Shown here: piece by piece, positions 8,684-16,798 of the stretch
Layout: each line of letters begins with the position of its first letter
How positions within the stretch are numbered: position 1 is the first letter of the stretch
DNA from: Candidatus Gastranaerophilales bacterium
GTDB lineage: Bacteria; Cyanobacteriota; Vampirovibrionia; Gastranaerophilales; Gastranaerophilaceae
Length of the DNA stretch: 51,114 nt
Assembly: GCA_944322895.1 (NCBI GenBank)
Contig: CALUQL010000005.1
Coordinates: 1-51,114, forward strand
Reading direction: 5' to 3'
The notes under the pieces: model-generated
Database searches by the model: none
What the model was told of the DNA's origin: nothing
Seen by the model: only the letters and a program-made list of their open reading frames with translations
Translations under genes and position numbers: made by a program

Positions 8684-9274
8684 ATGGATAAAAAAACAGT
8701 TTTAAGTTATATACCAACGGTTATAGAAGCATCGTCAAGAGGAGAAAAGTCTTTTGATATTTTCTCAAGATTATTAAGAGAAAGAATTATTTTCTTGGGT
8801 GAAGAAATTGATGATGAAATGGCTAATTCGATTGTTGCACAATTGTTAGTTTTAGATGCAGAAAATCCGGAAAAGGATATTATGATGTATATTAATAGTC
8901 CTGGAGGTGTTATAACTGCAGGTATGGCAATCTATGATACTATGAAACATGTTCGTGCTGATGTTTGTACAATTTGTTTAGGAGAAGCAGCTTCAATGGG
9001 TGCATTCTTGTTATCAGGCGGAACAAAAGGTAAAAGGATGGCACTTCCAAGTGCAAGGATAATGATTCATCAACCTTTAGGCGGTGCTCAAGGTCAAGCT
9101 ACAGATATTGAAATTGAAGCTAAAGAAATTCTGAGAATGAAAAAAGAACTTAATACTCTTTTAGCGGAACATACAGGGCAATCTATAGAAAAAATATATG
9201 CAGATACAGAAAGAGATAACTATATGTCTGCACAAGAAGCTGTAGAGTACGGTTTGATTGACAAAGTTATATAG
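8684..9274 (+). CDS. clpP: ATP-dependent Clp protease proteolytic subunit
   Basis: A 196-residue ClpP, the usual length. This serine protease assembles as a double heptamer and degrades proteins fed in by Clp ATPases. The catalytic triad is visible as Ser104 (GEAASMGAF), His129 (MIHQP) and Asp178 (ERDNY); INSPGG forms the oxyanion-side loop. The frame is open back to a TTG at 8633, but that precedes the promoter's likely transcription start; GAGG at 8675-8678 serves the ATG at 8684. No clpX or clpC lies beside it, so it is probably transcribed alone. Confidence 0.97.
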   Translation: MDKKTVLSYIPTVIEASSRGEKSFDIFSRLLRERIIFLGEEIDDEMANSIVAQLLVLDAENPEKDIMMYINSPGGVITAGMAIYDTMKHVRADVCTICLGEAASMGAFLLSGGTKGKRMALPSARIMIHQPLGGAQGQATDIEIEAKEILRMKKELNTLLAEHTGQSIEKIYADTERDNYMSAQEAVEYGLIDKVI

Positions 9275-9374
9275 ATTTAATTATAAAAAGCACCTAAATT
9301 ATTTGCAAAACAAAAGATGTTTTTGTGCTATCATTTTTTCAGGTAGTTAATTTTCTAAGGAGTTAGAAGCTGGT

Positions 9375-10328
9375 ATGGCAAAAAAGTACAGAATAGGGGT
9401 AGATGTAGGCGGAACAAATGTAAAAGTTGCATTGGTTGATAAAGATGGTAGTATTGTATACTCTGATACAGTTCCGACCAGAGCTGAAATGGGTTATGAA
9501 TATACTATATCTAATATTATAAAAGCAATTGGGGACGTAATAAAAGAATCAAAAGTGGCAAAAGAAACAATTGACGGTATTGGTTTCGGATTTCCCGGAC
9601 AGATTGATTGTGACAATGGTATTGTAAGATTGGCACCAAATATCCCCGGTTGGGTTAATATTCCTATTGCAGATATTGTTTCAAAAGAATTTAATATACC
9701 TGTTAAAGTCGATAATGATGTAAGGTGTGCTGCACTCGCAGAATTAAATTATGGCGCAGGTAAGGGTGCTAACAATATGATTTGTATTACTGTTGGTACA
9801 GGTATTGGTTCCGGTTTAATTGTCAATGGAAAACTTGTTCGCGGTGCAAGTAATGCAGCTGGAGAAATAGGACATATAAAATTACAAATGGAGAATGGTC
9901 CTTTATGCGGATGTGGTGATCATGGATGTCTTGAAGCTTTTGCATCAGGTCCAAGTATTGTTGCAATGGCAGAAGAATACATAAAAGGCGGAAAGTCTAC
10001 AAAATATAGAGAACTTGCAAAAAATGAAATTACTCCTTATGTAGTTTGTGAAGCAGCTAAACAAGGTGATGTAGTTGCTAAGAAGATATTTGAAATAATA
10101 GGCAATTATATCGGTATTGGATTAGCAAGTGTTGTTAATTTATTAAATCCTGAAAAAATTGTTATTGGTGGTGGTGTTGCTGATGCAGGCGATTTGTTAT
10201 TCCAACCGATAAAAGAAACTTTGAAAAAACGTTCTATGCCAATTCAAGGTGCTGCTGTTGAAGTTGTTCATGCTGAACTGGGTAATACAGCAGGAGTAAT
10301 TGGTGCAAGTCTATTAATTGAAAATTAA
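9375..10328 (+). CDS. ROK family sugar kinase, probable glucokinase
   Basis: A 317-residue ROK (repressor, ORF, kinase) protein. The ATP-binding phosphate loop DVGGTNVKVALVD starts at residue 9. The sugar-binding region PNIPGW and the catalytic Asp in KVDNDVRCAALAE are present, as are GTGIGSGL and the ROK zinc site CGCGDHGCLE following GEIGH. It lacks an N-terminal helix-turn-helix, so it is a kinase rather than a repressor. Glucose is the likeliest substrate (glucose to glucose-6-phosphate), but other hexoses are possible. The ribosome site AAGGAG is about 12 nt from the ATG. It begins a run with holA (5 bp gap) and holB. Confidence 0.88.
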   Translation: MAKKYRIGVDVGGTNVKVALVDKDGSIVYSDTVPTRAEMGYEYTISNIIKAIGDVIKESKVAKETIDGIGFGFPGQIDCDNGIVRLAPNIPGWVNIPIADIVSKEFNIPVKVDNDVRCAALAELNYGAGKGANNMICITVGTGIGSGLIVNGKLVRGASNAAGEIGHIKLQMENGPLCGCGDHGCLEAFASGPSIVAMAEEYIKGGKSTKYRELAKNEITPYVVCEAAKQGDVVAKKIFEIIGNYIGIGLASVVNLLNPEKIVIGGGVADAGDLLFQPIKETLKKRSMPIQGAAVEVVHAELGNTAGVIGASLLIEN

Positions 10329-10333
10329 AATAA

Positions 10334-11302
10334 ATGGCAGTATTTTTATTTTACGGACAAGAAGAATATTTAATGGAAAAAGAAATCAAGAAGCTTAAAA
10401 ATGAGCTTCTTGATGCTTCTTTTATATCTATGTCTTATAAGGTTTTTGATAATCCTGATTTCAATACACTTATGGATTGTGTTCAATCTGCTCCATTAAT
10501 GTTTGGCAATACTTTAACCATTATCAACATTGAAAAATATTTGATTGGTAATAAAATGAGTCTTGATGATAAGCAGATTGATAGTGTTAACTATGCCCTT
10601 TCAAATCTAAGTGATAATGTTAATATAATTTTTGTGTGTAAAATATCAAGGGATGAAAATAAAAAGCCTGATTCAAGAAAAAAATTATATAAGACACTTT
10701 CTAAATATTCTCAAGTTAGAGAATTTGCACAATATAGAAGTTATGATAAACAGCTTCAGTCAGAAATATTAAAAATGGCAAAAGAAAAAGACTTAACTAT
10801 TAGTTCTGATAATGTTTCATTTTTAATCGAACAGTTAGGGGTTAATCTTACATTGATAGATTCTGAATTGGAGAAATTAAAAATTGCTATACATCCTAGT
10901 AAATCTATAAATCAAGATGCAATAAAGAAATATTGTACATCATCTGAAGATGTTTTTATTCTTGCTGATTTAATTATTCAAGGTAATAAAAATGAAACAT
11001 TAAAACAATATGATTTACTAACAGAGAAACGTCACCCTTTGGAAATTTTCTCTGTTTTACAAAACAATTTTCAACGTTTTATTTTTGTTAAAAATTATGA
11101 AAAGAAAATGAGTGCAAAAGATATAGCTTCAAAACTAAAATTGCATGAGTTTGTAGTAATGAAAATGCAAGAAAAGCTGAGAAAAATCTCTCTTGATAAA
11201 TTACTTAAAATAAGAGAAAATCTTATAAATGCAGAGTATAAATTAAAAACAGGACAGTCTGCATCAAGTGAAATATTATTGGAACTTACATTGTTGAGAT
11301 AG
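10334..11302 (+). CDS. holA: DNA polymerase III subunit delta
   Basis: A 322-residue clamp-loader delta subunit, which opens the beta sliding clamp. It begins with FLFYGQEEYLMEKEIKKLK, the degenerate AAA+ N-terminus of this family. Later come the sensor-like block REFAQYRSYDKQLQSEI, the LGVNLTLIDSELEKL helix and the C-terminal collar domain ending KTGQSASSEILLELTLLR. No Shine-Dalgarno sequence is evident and the gap to the kinase gene is only 5 bp, so translation is probably coupled. The adjacent holB encodes delta prime, its partner in the clamp-loader ring. Confidence 0.93.
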   Translation: MAVFLFYGQEEYLMEKEIKKLKNELLDASFISMSYKVFDNPDFNTLMDCVQSAPLMFGNTLTIINIEKYLIGNKMSLDDKQIDSVNYALSNLSDNVNIIFVCKISRDENKKPDSRKKLYKTLSKYSQVREFAQYRSYDKQLQSEILKMAKEKDLTISSDNVSFLIEQLGVNLTLIDSELEKLKIAIHPSKSINQDAIKKYCTSSEDVFILADLIIQGNKNETLKQYDLLTEKRHPLEIFSVLQNNFQRFIFVKNYEKKMSAKDIASKLKLHEFVVMKMQEKLRKISLDKLLKIRENLINAEYKLKTGQSASSEILLELTLLR

Positions 11303-11303
11303 T

Positions 11304-12248
11304 ATGAATAAAGTTTTAGATAAAAAATATCCGTATTTGAGTAATTTTTTTAGAACTGCAATAGAGCAGAATAGGTTATTTCATTCGATTATTTTATATG
11401 GAAGTAATAATTATATACAATATGCAATGGCTCTGGAAATGGCAAGGCTTTTGAATTGTCTTGAAGACGGAAGGGAAGATTGTAATTGTCAAAATTGTCG
11501 TTGGATTAGAGGAAATAAGCATCCTGCAATAATGACAATTTCTAAAATTGATAACAAGACAGATTCAAGTAAAACAGTTATTTCTGAAGATCAAATAAAT
11601 ATGGTATTGGATACTTTAGTAAATTCTTCTGATTATCATAGGGTATTTATTTTTTGTGATGCGGAATTTAAAACTCTTTCTTACTCTGAAATACAAGAAC
11701 ATAATGAATTTATTTCTACCGGATTTAATTTGCCGCAGGAGAAAGATGAAGATAGATATTGGATTCCCAAAGGTATTAATACTGGATGTTTTTCAACAGT
11801 AGCTGCAAATGCTATGTTGAAATCTATAGAAGAACCATCAGATAAAGTTACTTTTATATTTTTGACAAATAATAAAGATGATATTCTGCAAACAATAGTA
11901 TCTCGTTCTCAAGCTTTTTATGTTGCGGATTCAAAAAACAGTGTATATAATGTTGCTTTTTTTGAAAAATATTTTGAGCAATATCCTAAATTTGATAAAG
12001 ATTGTGCTTTAGACTTTGCTCAAACTCTTTATTCCTACCAAATAGAAAATAATTTAGAACCTGCTTTTATAATAGATTGTATACAGTATTATCTTACTCA
12101 GTTAATAAAGGCTAATATTGGTAATTCTATTTTGTTAAATGAAATATATAAGGATATTGAAAAAACAGAAATATCTAAGAAAATGATAGAATCATATATA
12201 AAGGAACAAACTGTATATGAAGATTTGGCTTTTTATTTTGCGAAATAG
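11304..12248 (+). CDS. holB: DNA polymerase III subunit delta prime (clamp-loader AAA+ protein)
   Basis: A 314-residue delta-prime-like protein. The N-terminal AAA+ domain has a degenerate P-loop (LYGSNNYIQYA at about 31-41, lacking the GKS/T), as expected for a stator. It has a zinc cluster C52, C60, C62, C65 and the motifs ISEDQINMV, ANAMLKSIEEP and SRSQAF (the SRC-like motif). About 35 extra residues (roughly 120-155) separate the Walker-B-like FIFCDAE from the ANAMLK helix, where most homologues have only a short loop. It starts one base after the holA stop. Confidence 0.88.
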   Translation: MNKVLDKKYPYLSNFFRTAIEQNRLFHSIILYGSNNYIQYAMALEMARLLNCLEDGREDCNCQNCRWIRGNKHPAIMTISKIDNKTDSSKTVISEDQINMVLDTLVNSSDYHRVFIFCDAEFKTLSYSEIQEHNEFISTGFNLPQEKDEDRYWIPKGINTGCFSTVAANAMLKSIEEPSDKVTFIFLTNNKDDILQTIVSRSQAFYVADSKNSVYNVAFFEKYFEQYPKFDKDCALDFAQTLYSYQIENNLEPAFIIDCIQYYLTQLIKANIGNSILLNEIYKDIEKTEISKKMIESYIKEQTVYEDLAFYFAK

Positions 12249-12302
12249 AAAATGAGCAATAATTCTATACTTTTTGTTTTTATATTATTGGAGCAAATGT
12301 AT

Positions 12303-12551
12303 ATGAATATCGGTAAAAGTATATTAGGTAATTTGTCAAAGAAAACAGTTGCAAAGACAGCTGGAAAAGCAGCATCGTCCCTTTCTTCCGATATGGCTTC
12401 AGTACAAAAAAGTGTTAGTGAAGCATTATCTAAAAATATTGCCGAGTTGGAAAAATTTGCTCAAACAGAACTTCCGCAAACATTATCAAGTCAAAAAGCA
12501 GCAATAGAAGGTTTAGAACAGTTATCTAAGAATATAAAAAGTATGATTTAA
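12303..12551 (+). CDS. Small helical hypothetical protein, 82 aa
   Basis: Not recognised. The frame is open from 12252, but the upstream codons lack a ribosome site; GGAG at 12290-12293 is 9 nt before the ATG at 12303 (MNIGKSILGNL). The product is Ala/Ser/Lys-rich and predicted almost entirely amphipathic helix, without a TM segment. Its composition is reminiscent of phasin-like or other coat/scaffold helices, though that is only a resemblance. It lies 54 bp after holB and may have its own promoter (an AT-rich TATATT sits about 20 bp upstream). Confidence 0.6.
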   Translation: MNIGKSILGNLSKKTVAKTAGKAASSLSSDMASVQKSVSEALSKNIAELEKFAQTELPQTLSSQKAAIEGLEQLSKNIKSMI

Positions 12552-12566
12552 TTAAACATTTTGAGT

Positions 12567-12595
12567 TTGATAACATTGCCATTTTGTAATACAAT
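12567..12595 (+). promoter_or_regulatory. Promoter placing the nitrilase-family start codon at the transcript 5' end
   Basis: TTGATA (12567-12572) and TACAAT (12590-12595) are separated by the ideal 17 bp. The ATG at 12602 begins 6 nt after the -10 box, where transcription would normally start, and no Shine-Dalgarno sequence exists. This predicts a leaderless mRNA. Confidence 0.7.
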
Positions 12596-12601
12596 TTGAA
12601 T

Positions 12602-13411
12602 ATGAAAATCAAAACTCTTATTGTGCAGTTGGAAGCAATTGCGGGGGATATAGATAGAAATATTTTAAAGGTTCAGCAGCTTCTTGAAAATAGTTGTGTA
12701 AAATCTTGTGACTTGATTGTTTTACCTGAATTGTGGACTATTGGATGGGATTGTTCTGCTTTTAATGCAAGTTCAGAGTACTTATTTGAATCAAAAACAT
12801 ATAAATTCTTAAGAGAAATAGCAGTGAGATATAATGCTAATATAATTGGTGGTAGTGCTGTTTTGCGAAAAGATAATGAAAAAGATAGAAATACTTGTTT
12901 GATTTTTGATAGAAATAGTAATTTAATTGCAACTTATGATAAATATCATTTGTTTTCACATAGAGGTCAGTCTGAGGGGTCTTTTTTAGAACAGGGTGAT
13001 TATTCTCTTTTGGTAAATACAGATATTGGGAAAATAGGTATATCTATATGTTATGATGTGAGATTTCCTGAAATGTTTAGGAAATATGCTTTTAATGGGG
13101 CTGATATAATTGTTAATATGGCTGCTTGGCCTAAAGCATATACAGATGAATATATTACATTATCAAAAGCCAGAGCAATAGAAAATCAATGTTATTTTAT
13201 TTCTTGTTGTTTAACAGGAAAAATAAATGAATCATTTGATTTTTCAGGCAATTCTCAAGTTTGTGATTATAAGGGCAGAGTTATTGCTAGGCTTGATAGA
13301 GAAGAAAAAGTATTGTTTGCTAAAATTGATACGGAAGAAATGCATCAATATAGAAAACAAATGCCAATATTAAAAGATACAAAAAAAGAATACAAGTTAA
13401 TGGAGAAATAA
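12602..13411 (+). CDS. Carbon-nitrogen hydrolase (nitrilase superfamily), omega-amidase-like
   Basis: A 269-residue nitrilase-superfamily amidohydrolase. The catalytic triad is intact as Glu43 (LPELW), Lys114 (YDKYHLF) and Cys150 (ICYDVRFPE). The sequence around Cys and the F-S-H-RGQSEGSFLEQGD stretch resembles YafV/Nit2-type omega-amidases, which hydrolyse alpha-ketoglutaramate or alpha-ketosuccinamate, but N-carbamoyl or other amides cannot be excluded. The start is the ATG at 12602, 6 nt after a good -10 box; a TTG two codons upstream is less likely. The stop overlaps the dacB start (TAATG), so the two are co-transcribed. Confidence 0.88.
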   Translation: MKIKTLIVQLEAIAGDIDRNILKVQQLLENSCVKSCDLIVLPELWTIGWDCSAFNASSEYLFESKTYKFLREIAVRYNANIIGGSAVLRKDNEKDRNTCLIFDRNSNLIATYDKYHLFSHRGQSEGSFLEQGDYSLLVNTDIGKIGISICYDVRFPEMFRKYAFNGADIIVNMAAWPKAYTDEYITLSKARAIENQCYFISCCLTGKINESFDFSGNSQVCDYKGRVIARLDREEKVLFAKIDTEEMHQYRKQMPILKDTKKEYKLMEK

Positions 13412-14775
13412 TGAAAAATCTATTCAAAATATTAGTTTTAACAATGATTTTTATGTTTAGTATAAATAGTAGTTTTGCATTTTCTGTAGGTAAATTGGAA
13501 AAACTTATAAAAAGTTCAAATCTAAATGAAACTGCAACTCTTGCAATATCAATTCGTGATGCGGAGTCAGGTAATGTTATTTATGAACAAAATCAAAATA
13601 AATTATTACATCCTGCTTCCACATTAAAGATTTTTACAACATATTCAGCATTAAGTGTTCTTGGTTATGATTATTTATTTAAGACTCAATTTTATAAAGA
13701 TTCAGAAAATAATTTATACATAAAACTTGGGGCTGACCCATTATTGACATCATCACAACTTCAACAAGCATTTCAAAAAATAAAATCTGAAGGGAATTCT
13801 ACATTTAAGAATTTATATTTTGATGACAGTATTATAGATAAAAAAGAATTTGCGACTGGTTGGATGTGGGACGATGATACTAATCCTTATACACCTAAAG
13901 TTAGCTGTTATAATTTGGATGGTAATATTGTAAGAGTTGCTATGGCAAATAGTGCTGATGGTTTTGCTCAGGCAACTTTAAAATCTACTTATCCAATGTC
14001 TGTTATTAGTGTGATAAAAACAGGTGCAAAGAGTGATTATTTAGAAGTAAATCGCTATAATTGGATGAATCCCGAAGTGGTTGAAATATATGGTAGTCTT
14101 AAAGCTGCTAAACCAATCAATATACCAATAAGTAGTATGAGAAGGTATTTTATTCATAATGTTGAAAAAGCATTGGAATCCAATAAAATTAATATTTCCA
14201 ATACTTTGTATGCATCAAAAATCATTCCTGAAGATGCTGTTTTAATAACTGAAATTACAAATCCAATAAGAAGAACCATACCATCTATTCTTCAAAATAG
14301 TAATAATTTGATGGCTGAATCTTTATTTAAATTGGCAGCCGCAAGTAAATATAGTGCTACAGGTACAGATATTTTAGGTGAAGAGGTCTTTAAAGAGTTT
14401 TATAAAAAGTTGGGTTTAGAAACTGATAATATTTTAGTCAAAGATGGATGTGGTGTTTCCAGAAATAATCTTTTATATGCTGATTGGATGACACAGGCTT
14501 TGAATAAAATATATAAGCAGGAAGATTTTGAAAAATTCAGAGATAATATGGCGCAATCTGGCGATGGTACTTTAAATAACAGATTATATCCTTTACGTGG
14601 CGAAGTTTGGTTAAAAACAGGTTCTTTATCAAATGTTAGTGCTATAGCGGGATATGTAAAGTCTCAGGATGGTCATACTTATTCGATTGTTATCCTTACA
14701 CAAAATTTTATTCAAGAACAATCTACTGTTAAAAAGTTCGAAGATGAAATTATAAATATAATTTATAATCGATAG
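13411..14775 (+). CDS. dacB: D-alanyl-D-alanine carboxypeptidase/endopeptidase, PBP4 type (peptidase S13)
   Basis: A 454-residue secreted penicillin-binding protein. It has an N-terminal signal peptide (basic start, hydrophobic about 8-22, cleavage after about residue 23). The three active-site motifs are Ser70-x-x-Lys73 (HPASTLK), Ser350-x-Asn352 (GVSRNN) and Lys402-Thr-Gly (LKTGSLS). It trims D-Ala from, or cleaves cross-links in, periplasmic peptidoglycan, which supports a diderm envelope with ordinary murein. Ribosome site GGAG lies just before the ATG. It overlaps the upstream amidohydrolase by one base. Confidence 0.94.
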   Translation: MKNLFKILVLTMIFMFSINSSFAFSVGKLEKLIKSSNLNETATLAISIRDAESGNVIYEQNQNKLLHPASTLKIFTTYSALSVLGYDYLFKTQFYKDSENNLYIKLGADPLLTSSQLQQAFQKIKSEGNSTFKNLYFDDSIIDKKEFATGWMWDDDTNPYTPKVSCYNLDGNIVRVAMANSADGFAQATLKSTYPMSVISVIKTGAKSDYLEVNRYNWMNPEVVEIYGSLKAAKPINIPISSMRRYFIHNVEKALESNKINISNTLYASKIIPEDAVLITEITNPIRRTIPSILQNSNNLMAESLFKLAAASKYSATGTDILGEEVFKEFYKKLGLETDNILVKDGCGVSRNNLLYADWMTQALNKIYKQEDFEKFRDNMAQSGDGTLNNRLYPLRGEVWLKTGSLSNVSAIAGYVKSQDGHTYSIVILTQNFIQEQSTVKKFEDEIINIIYNR

Positions 14776-14800
14776 GTTAATAAACTAAGCTGATTTTTTT

Positions 14801-14841
14801 AATCTCCTTTGAAAATATAATTCATTTGTTCAAAGGAGGTT
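14801..14841 (+). promoter_or_regulatory. Stem-loop enclosing the desulfoferrodoxin ribosome-binding site
   Basis: A 13-bp stem (14801-14813 with 14829-14841, one G-T pair) closes a 15-nt loop. Its right arm contains the whole AAAGGAGG (14832-14839), and a T-run follows directly before the ATG at 14846. It may act as the dacB terminator, as a translational off-switch for the next gene, or as both. Confidence 0.65.
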
Positions 14842-14845
14842 TTTT

Positions 14846-15247
14846 ATGACAGAAAAAATGGGTTTGTATAAATGTAATGTTTGCGGGAATATCATTGAAG
14901 TAATACATCCTGGGCCAGGTCAATTGGTATGTTGTTCTGTGCCGATGGAAAAATTGAAAGTTCAAACAAGTGATGATTCTTCCCAAGAAAAACATGTGCC
15001 TGTTGTTGCTATTGAAGGCAGTTCAAAAACAATAAGAGTCGGCTCTATACCTCATCCAATGGAAAAAGATCATTATATTGTTTTTATTGAAGCAATTTCT
15101 CCAGATAAAAAATATTTGAAAAGGAAATATTTGAATCCTGGAGATGAACCGAAATTAGATTTAAAACCTAATTGTTCGTATGATGAATTTACTGCGCGTG
15201 AATTATGCAATCTTCATGGACTTTGGGTTTCAGAAAAAGAGAAATAA
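14846..15247 (+). CDS. dfx: Desulfoferrodoxin (two-iron superoxide reductase)
   Basis: A 133-residue 2Fe superoxide reductase, which reduces superoxide to hydrogen peroxide in anaerobes without making oxygen. The desulforedoxin-like N-terminal centre has Cys10, Cys13, Cys29 and Cys30. The catalytic centre ligands are His50, His70, His76, Cys121 and His124, with Glu48-Lys49 beside the first His. All are present, so it should be active. A strong AAAGGAGG ribosome site is buried in a stem-loop. The stop lies 4 bp from the convergent 15252 gene, and a short AAAGAGA/TCTCTTT repeat spans both ends. Confidence 0.96.
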   Translation: MTEKMGLYKCNVCGNIIEVIHPGPGQLVCCSVPMEKLKVQTSDDSSQEKHVPVVAIEGSSKTIRVGSIPHPMEKDHYIVFIEAISPDKKYLKRKYLNPGDEPKLDLKPNCSYDEFTARELCNLHGLWVSEKEK

Positions 15248-15251
15248 TATT

Positions 15252-16622
15252 TTATCTCTTTAAATCCACAAGAACTTTTACTATATCAGGATCCCATTTT
15301 GTACCTGATTCAGCTTCTAATATTTCCAATGCTTTTTCTTTTGATAGGGCGTTTCTATACGTTCTATCAGAAGTCATAGCACTATATGCATCTGCAATAG
15401 CTATAATTCTTGAACCAAGAGGAATACTCATTCCTTTTAATCCTTCGGGTTCACCAGCTCCATCCCAACGTTCTTTATGGTAGGTAATATATGGAACTAC
15501 TTCTGATAAGAAGTTAATACTCATTAATATACTTACACCGACGTTTGGATGGTTTTGCAGTTTTTCCCAGTCTTCTTTTGATAATTTTTCTTTTTTATTG
15601 AACAATTCTTCAGGAAGTGTAATTTTACCTATATTTCTTAATAATGCTGCATAATAAATTAAATCTTTTGTCTTTTCATTTAATCCTAATGTAGTTGATA
15701 TTTCTCTTGCTAAGTCTGCTACGTCGTGTGAATAGTTGTTCTTAAAATTACTCTTTGCATCAACGGCTTTTGCTAAATCTTCTACGAACCATTGTTGCTC
15801 ACTGCTTAGATCACCTATTAAAGCTGTTAATTCAGCACGGTTGTTTTGCAATTGAGATACTGTAACATCTTCTAAATTTATAAGTTTATTTGTTTCTTCC
15901 GTTAATTTTTCCAGGCTCATAGAAGTTGCAAATAATCTTGCAGTTACTGTTAATAATTCTATAAATTCATCTGAAAGGTTTTTCTTTGTATAATTTTCTA
16001 CAACTATTACGCCTACTTTTTCCATGTTGTTATACATTGGGACTGCTAAATAATACTTAACTTTATCTTCATTTAATAACAAAACAGGTTTAAAATCGTT
16101 ATCGTTACTGCAGTCTTTTATTTCGACTTCTTTTTTATTATTGAAAGAATAAGATACATAACTTTCGTCATCAAACTTATAACCTATTTCGGCTTCATAT
16201 ATATCATCATTAAAATTCAATGATGAACCGACTAATAAAAGGTCGTTCTTTGTTGTATTAAGACCCATTGCGTTTTCTTTAGATAAGAATACATGACAAG
16301 CATCTATTTCGAGCATTTGTTTTATTGTTTTAGCAATGGCATTGTATATTATATAGTCTTCTTTGCTACTAAACCCAAGAATTTTTAATGTATTGTCTAT
16401 TGAATATATAGCAATAAGTTCCTTTAGCTGGTTTTTTAAGCTTTCCAGTTTATTAACACTTGTTCTGCTGATTTTTTGAACAAGTTCATCTGATATTAAA
16501 TGTTCTGAAATGAAATCGCCAAGATTTAATGCAAAGATTTCTTCTAAAGGGTCAGATTCCAGTGAAATTTCACTTCTTGCAAAAACTGAAACATTTTTAT
16601 TCTCTTTTTTCTCTTCTGACAT
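15252..16622 (-). CDS. GAF-like plus degenerate HD-GYP domain protein
   Basis: A 456-residue cytoplasmic protein. Residues about 80-235 form a GAF-like sensor domain (YLAVPMYNNMEKVGVIVVEN), then comes a helical linker, then an HD-GYP domain (about 290-445). HD-GYP enzymes normally hydrolyse cyclic di-GMP. Here the central HDIGK motif reads R329-N330-IGK, the HHE motif reads YHKERWDG (second His lost) and GYP reads GEP. H299, H358 and the IADAYSAMTSDR block remain. Loss of these metal ligands suggests it binds or senses rather than degrades the nucleotide. AAGGA precedes the ATG. It is monocistronic. Confidence 0.85.
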   Translation of the reverse strand: MSEEKKENKNVSVFARSEISLESDPLEEIFALNLGDFISEHLISDELVQKISRTSVNKLESLKNQLKELIAIYSIDNTLKILGFSSKEDYIIYNAIAKTIKQMLEIDACHVFLSKENAMGLNTTKNDLLLVGSSLNFNDDIYEAEIGYKFDDESYVSYSFNNKKEVEIKDCSNDNDFKPVLLLNEDKVKYYLAVPMYNNMEKVGVIVVENYTKKNLSDEFIELLTVTARLFATSMSLEKLTEETNKLINLEDVTVSQLQNNRAELTALIGDLSSEQQWFVEDLAKAVDAKSNFKNNYSHDVADLAREISTTLGLNEKTKDLIYYAALLRNIGKITLPEELFNKKEKLSKEDWEKLQNHPNVGVSILMSINFLSEVVPYITYHKERWDGAGEPEGLKGMSIPLGSRIIAIADAYSAMTSDRTYRNALSKEKALEILEAESGTKWDPDIVKVLVDLKR

Positions 16623-16758
16623 TTATAATCCTTATCCGTGTTTCAAAGACTATATTCCGAAATGTAAACTAAACTACTACCATTATATTTTAGATTATGA
16701 TTTTATTCAAAATCCAATAACCTTTCTATCGGTATATTATAACTTAAACTTTAGCGTT

Positions 16759-16798
16759 TTTTACAAAATTTCATACTAATGTATGAGATTTTGTAAAA
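16759..16798. other. Long stem-loop at the 3' end of the 16776 gene
   Basis: An 18-bp stem with one G-T pair (16759-16776 and 16781-16798) and the loop TAAT overlaps the stop codon of the minus-strand GT-C-like gene. It lacks a T-run on either strand, so it looks like an RNA-stabilising 3' hairpin more than a classic terminator. Confidence 0.55.

Noticed and set aside
9275-9374. Terminator between clpP and the ROK kinase gene
   Set aside because: Short arms (AGCAC/GTGCT, AAAACA/TGTTTT) exist, but the pairing is interrupted and the T-run is displaced, so support is poor.
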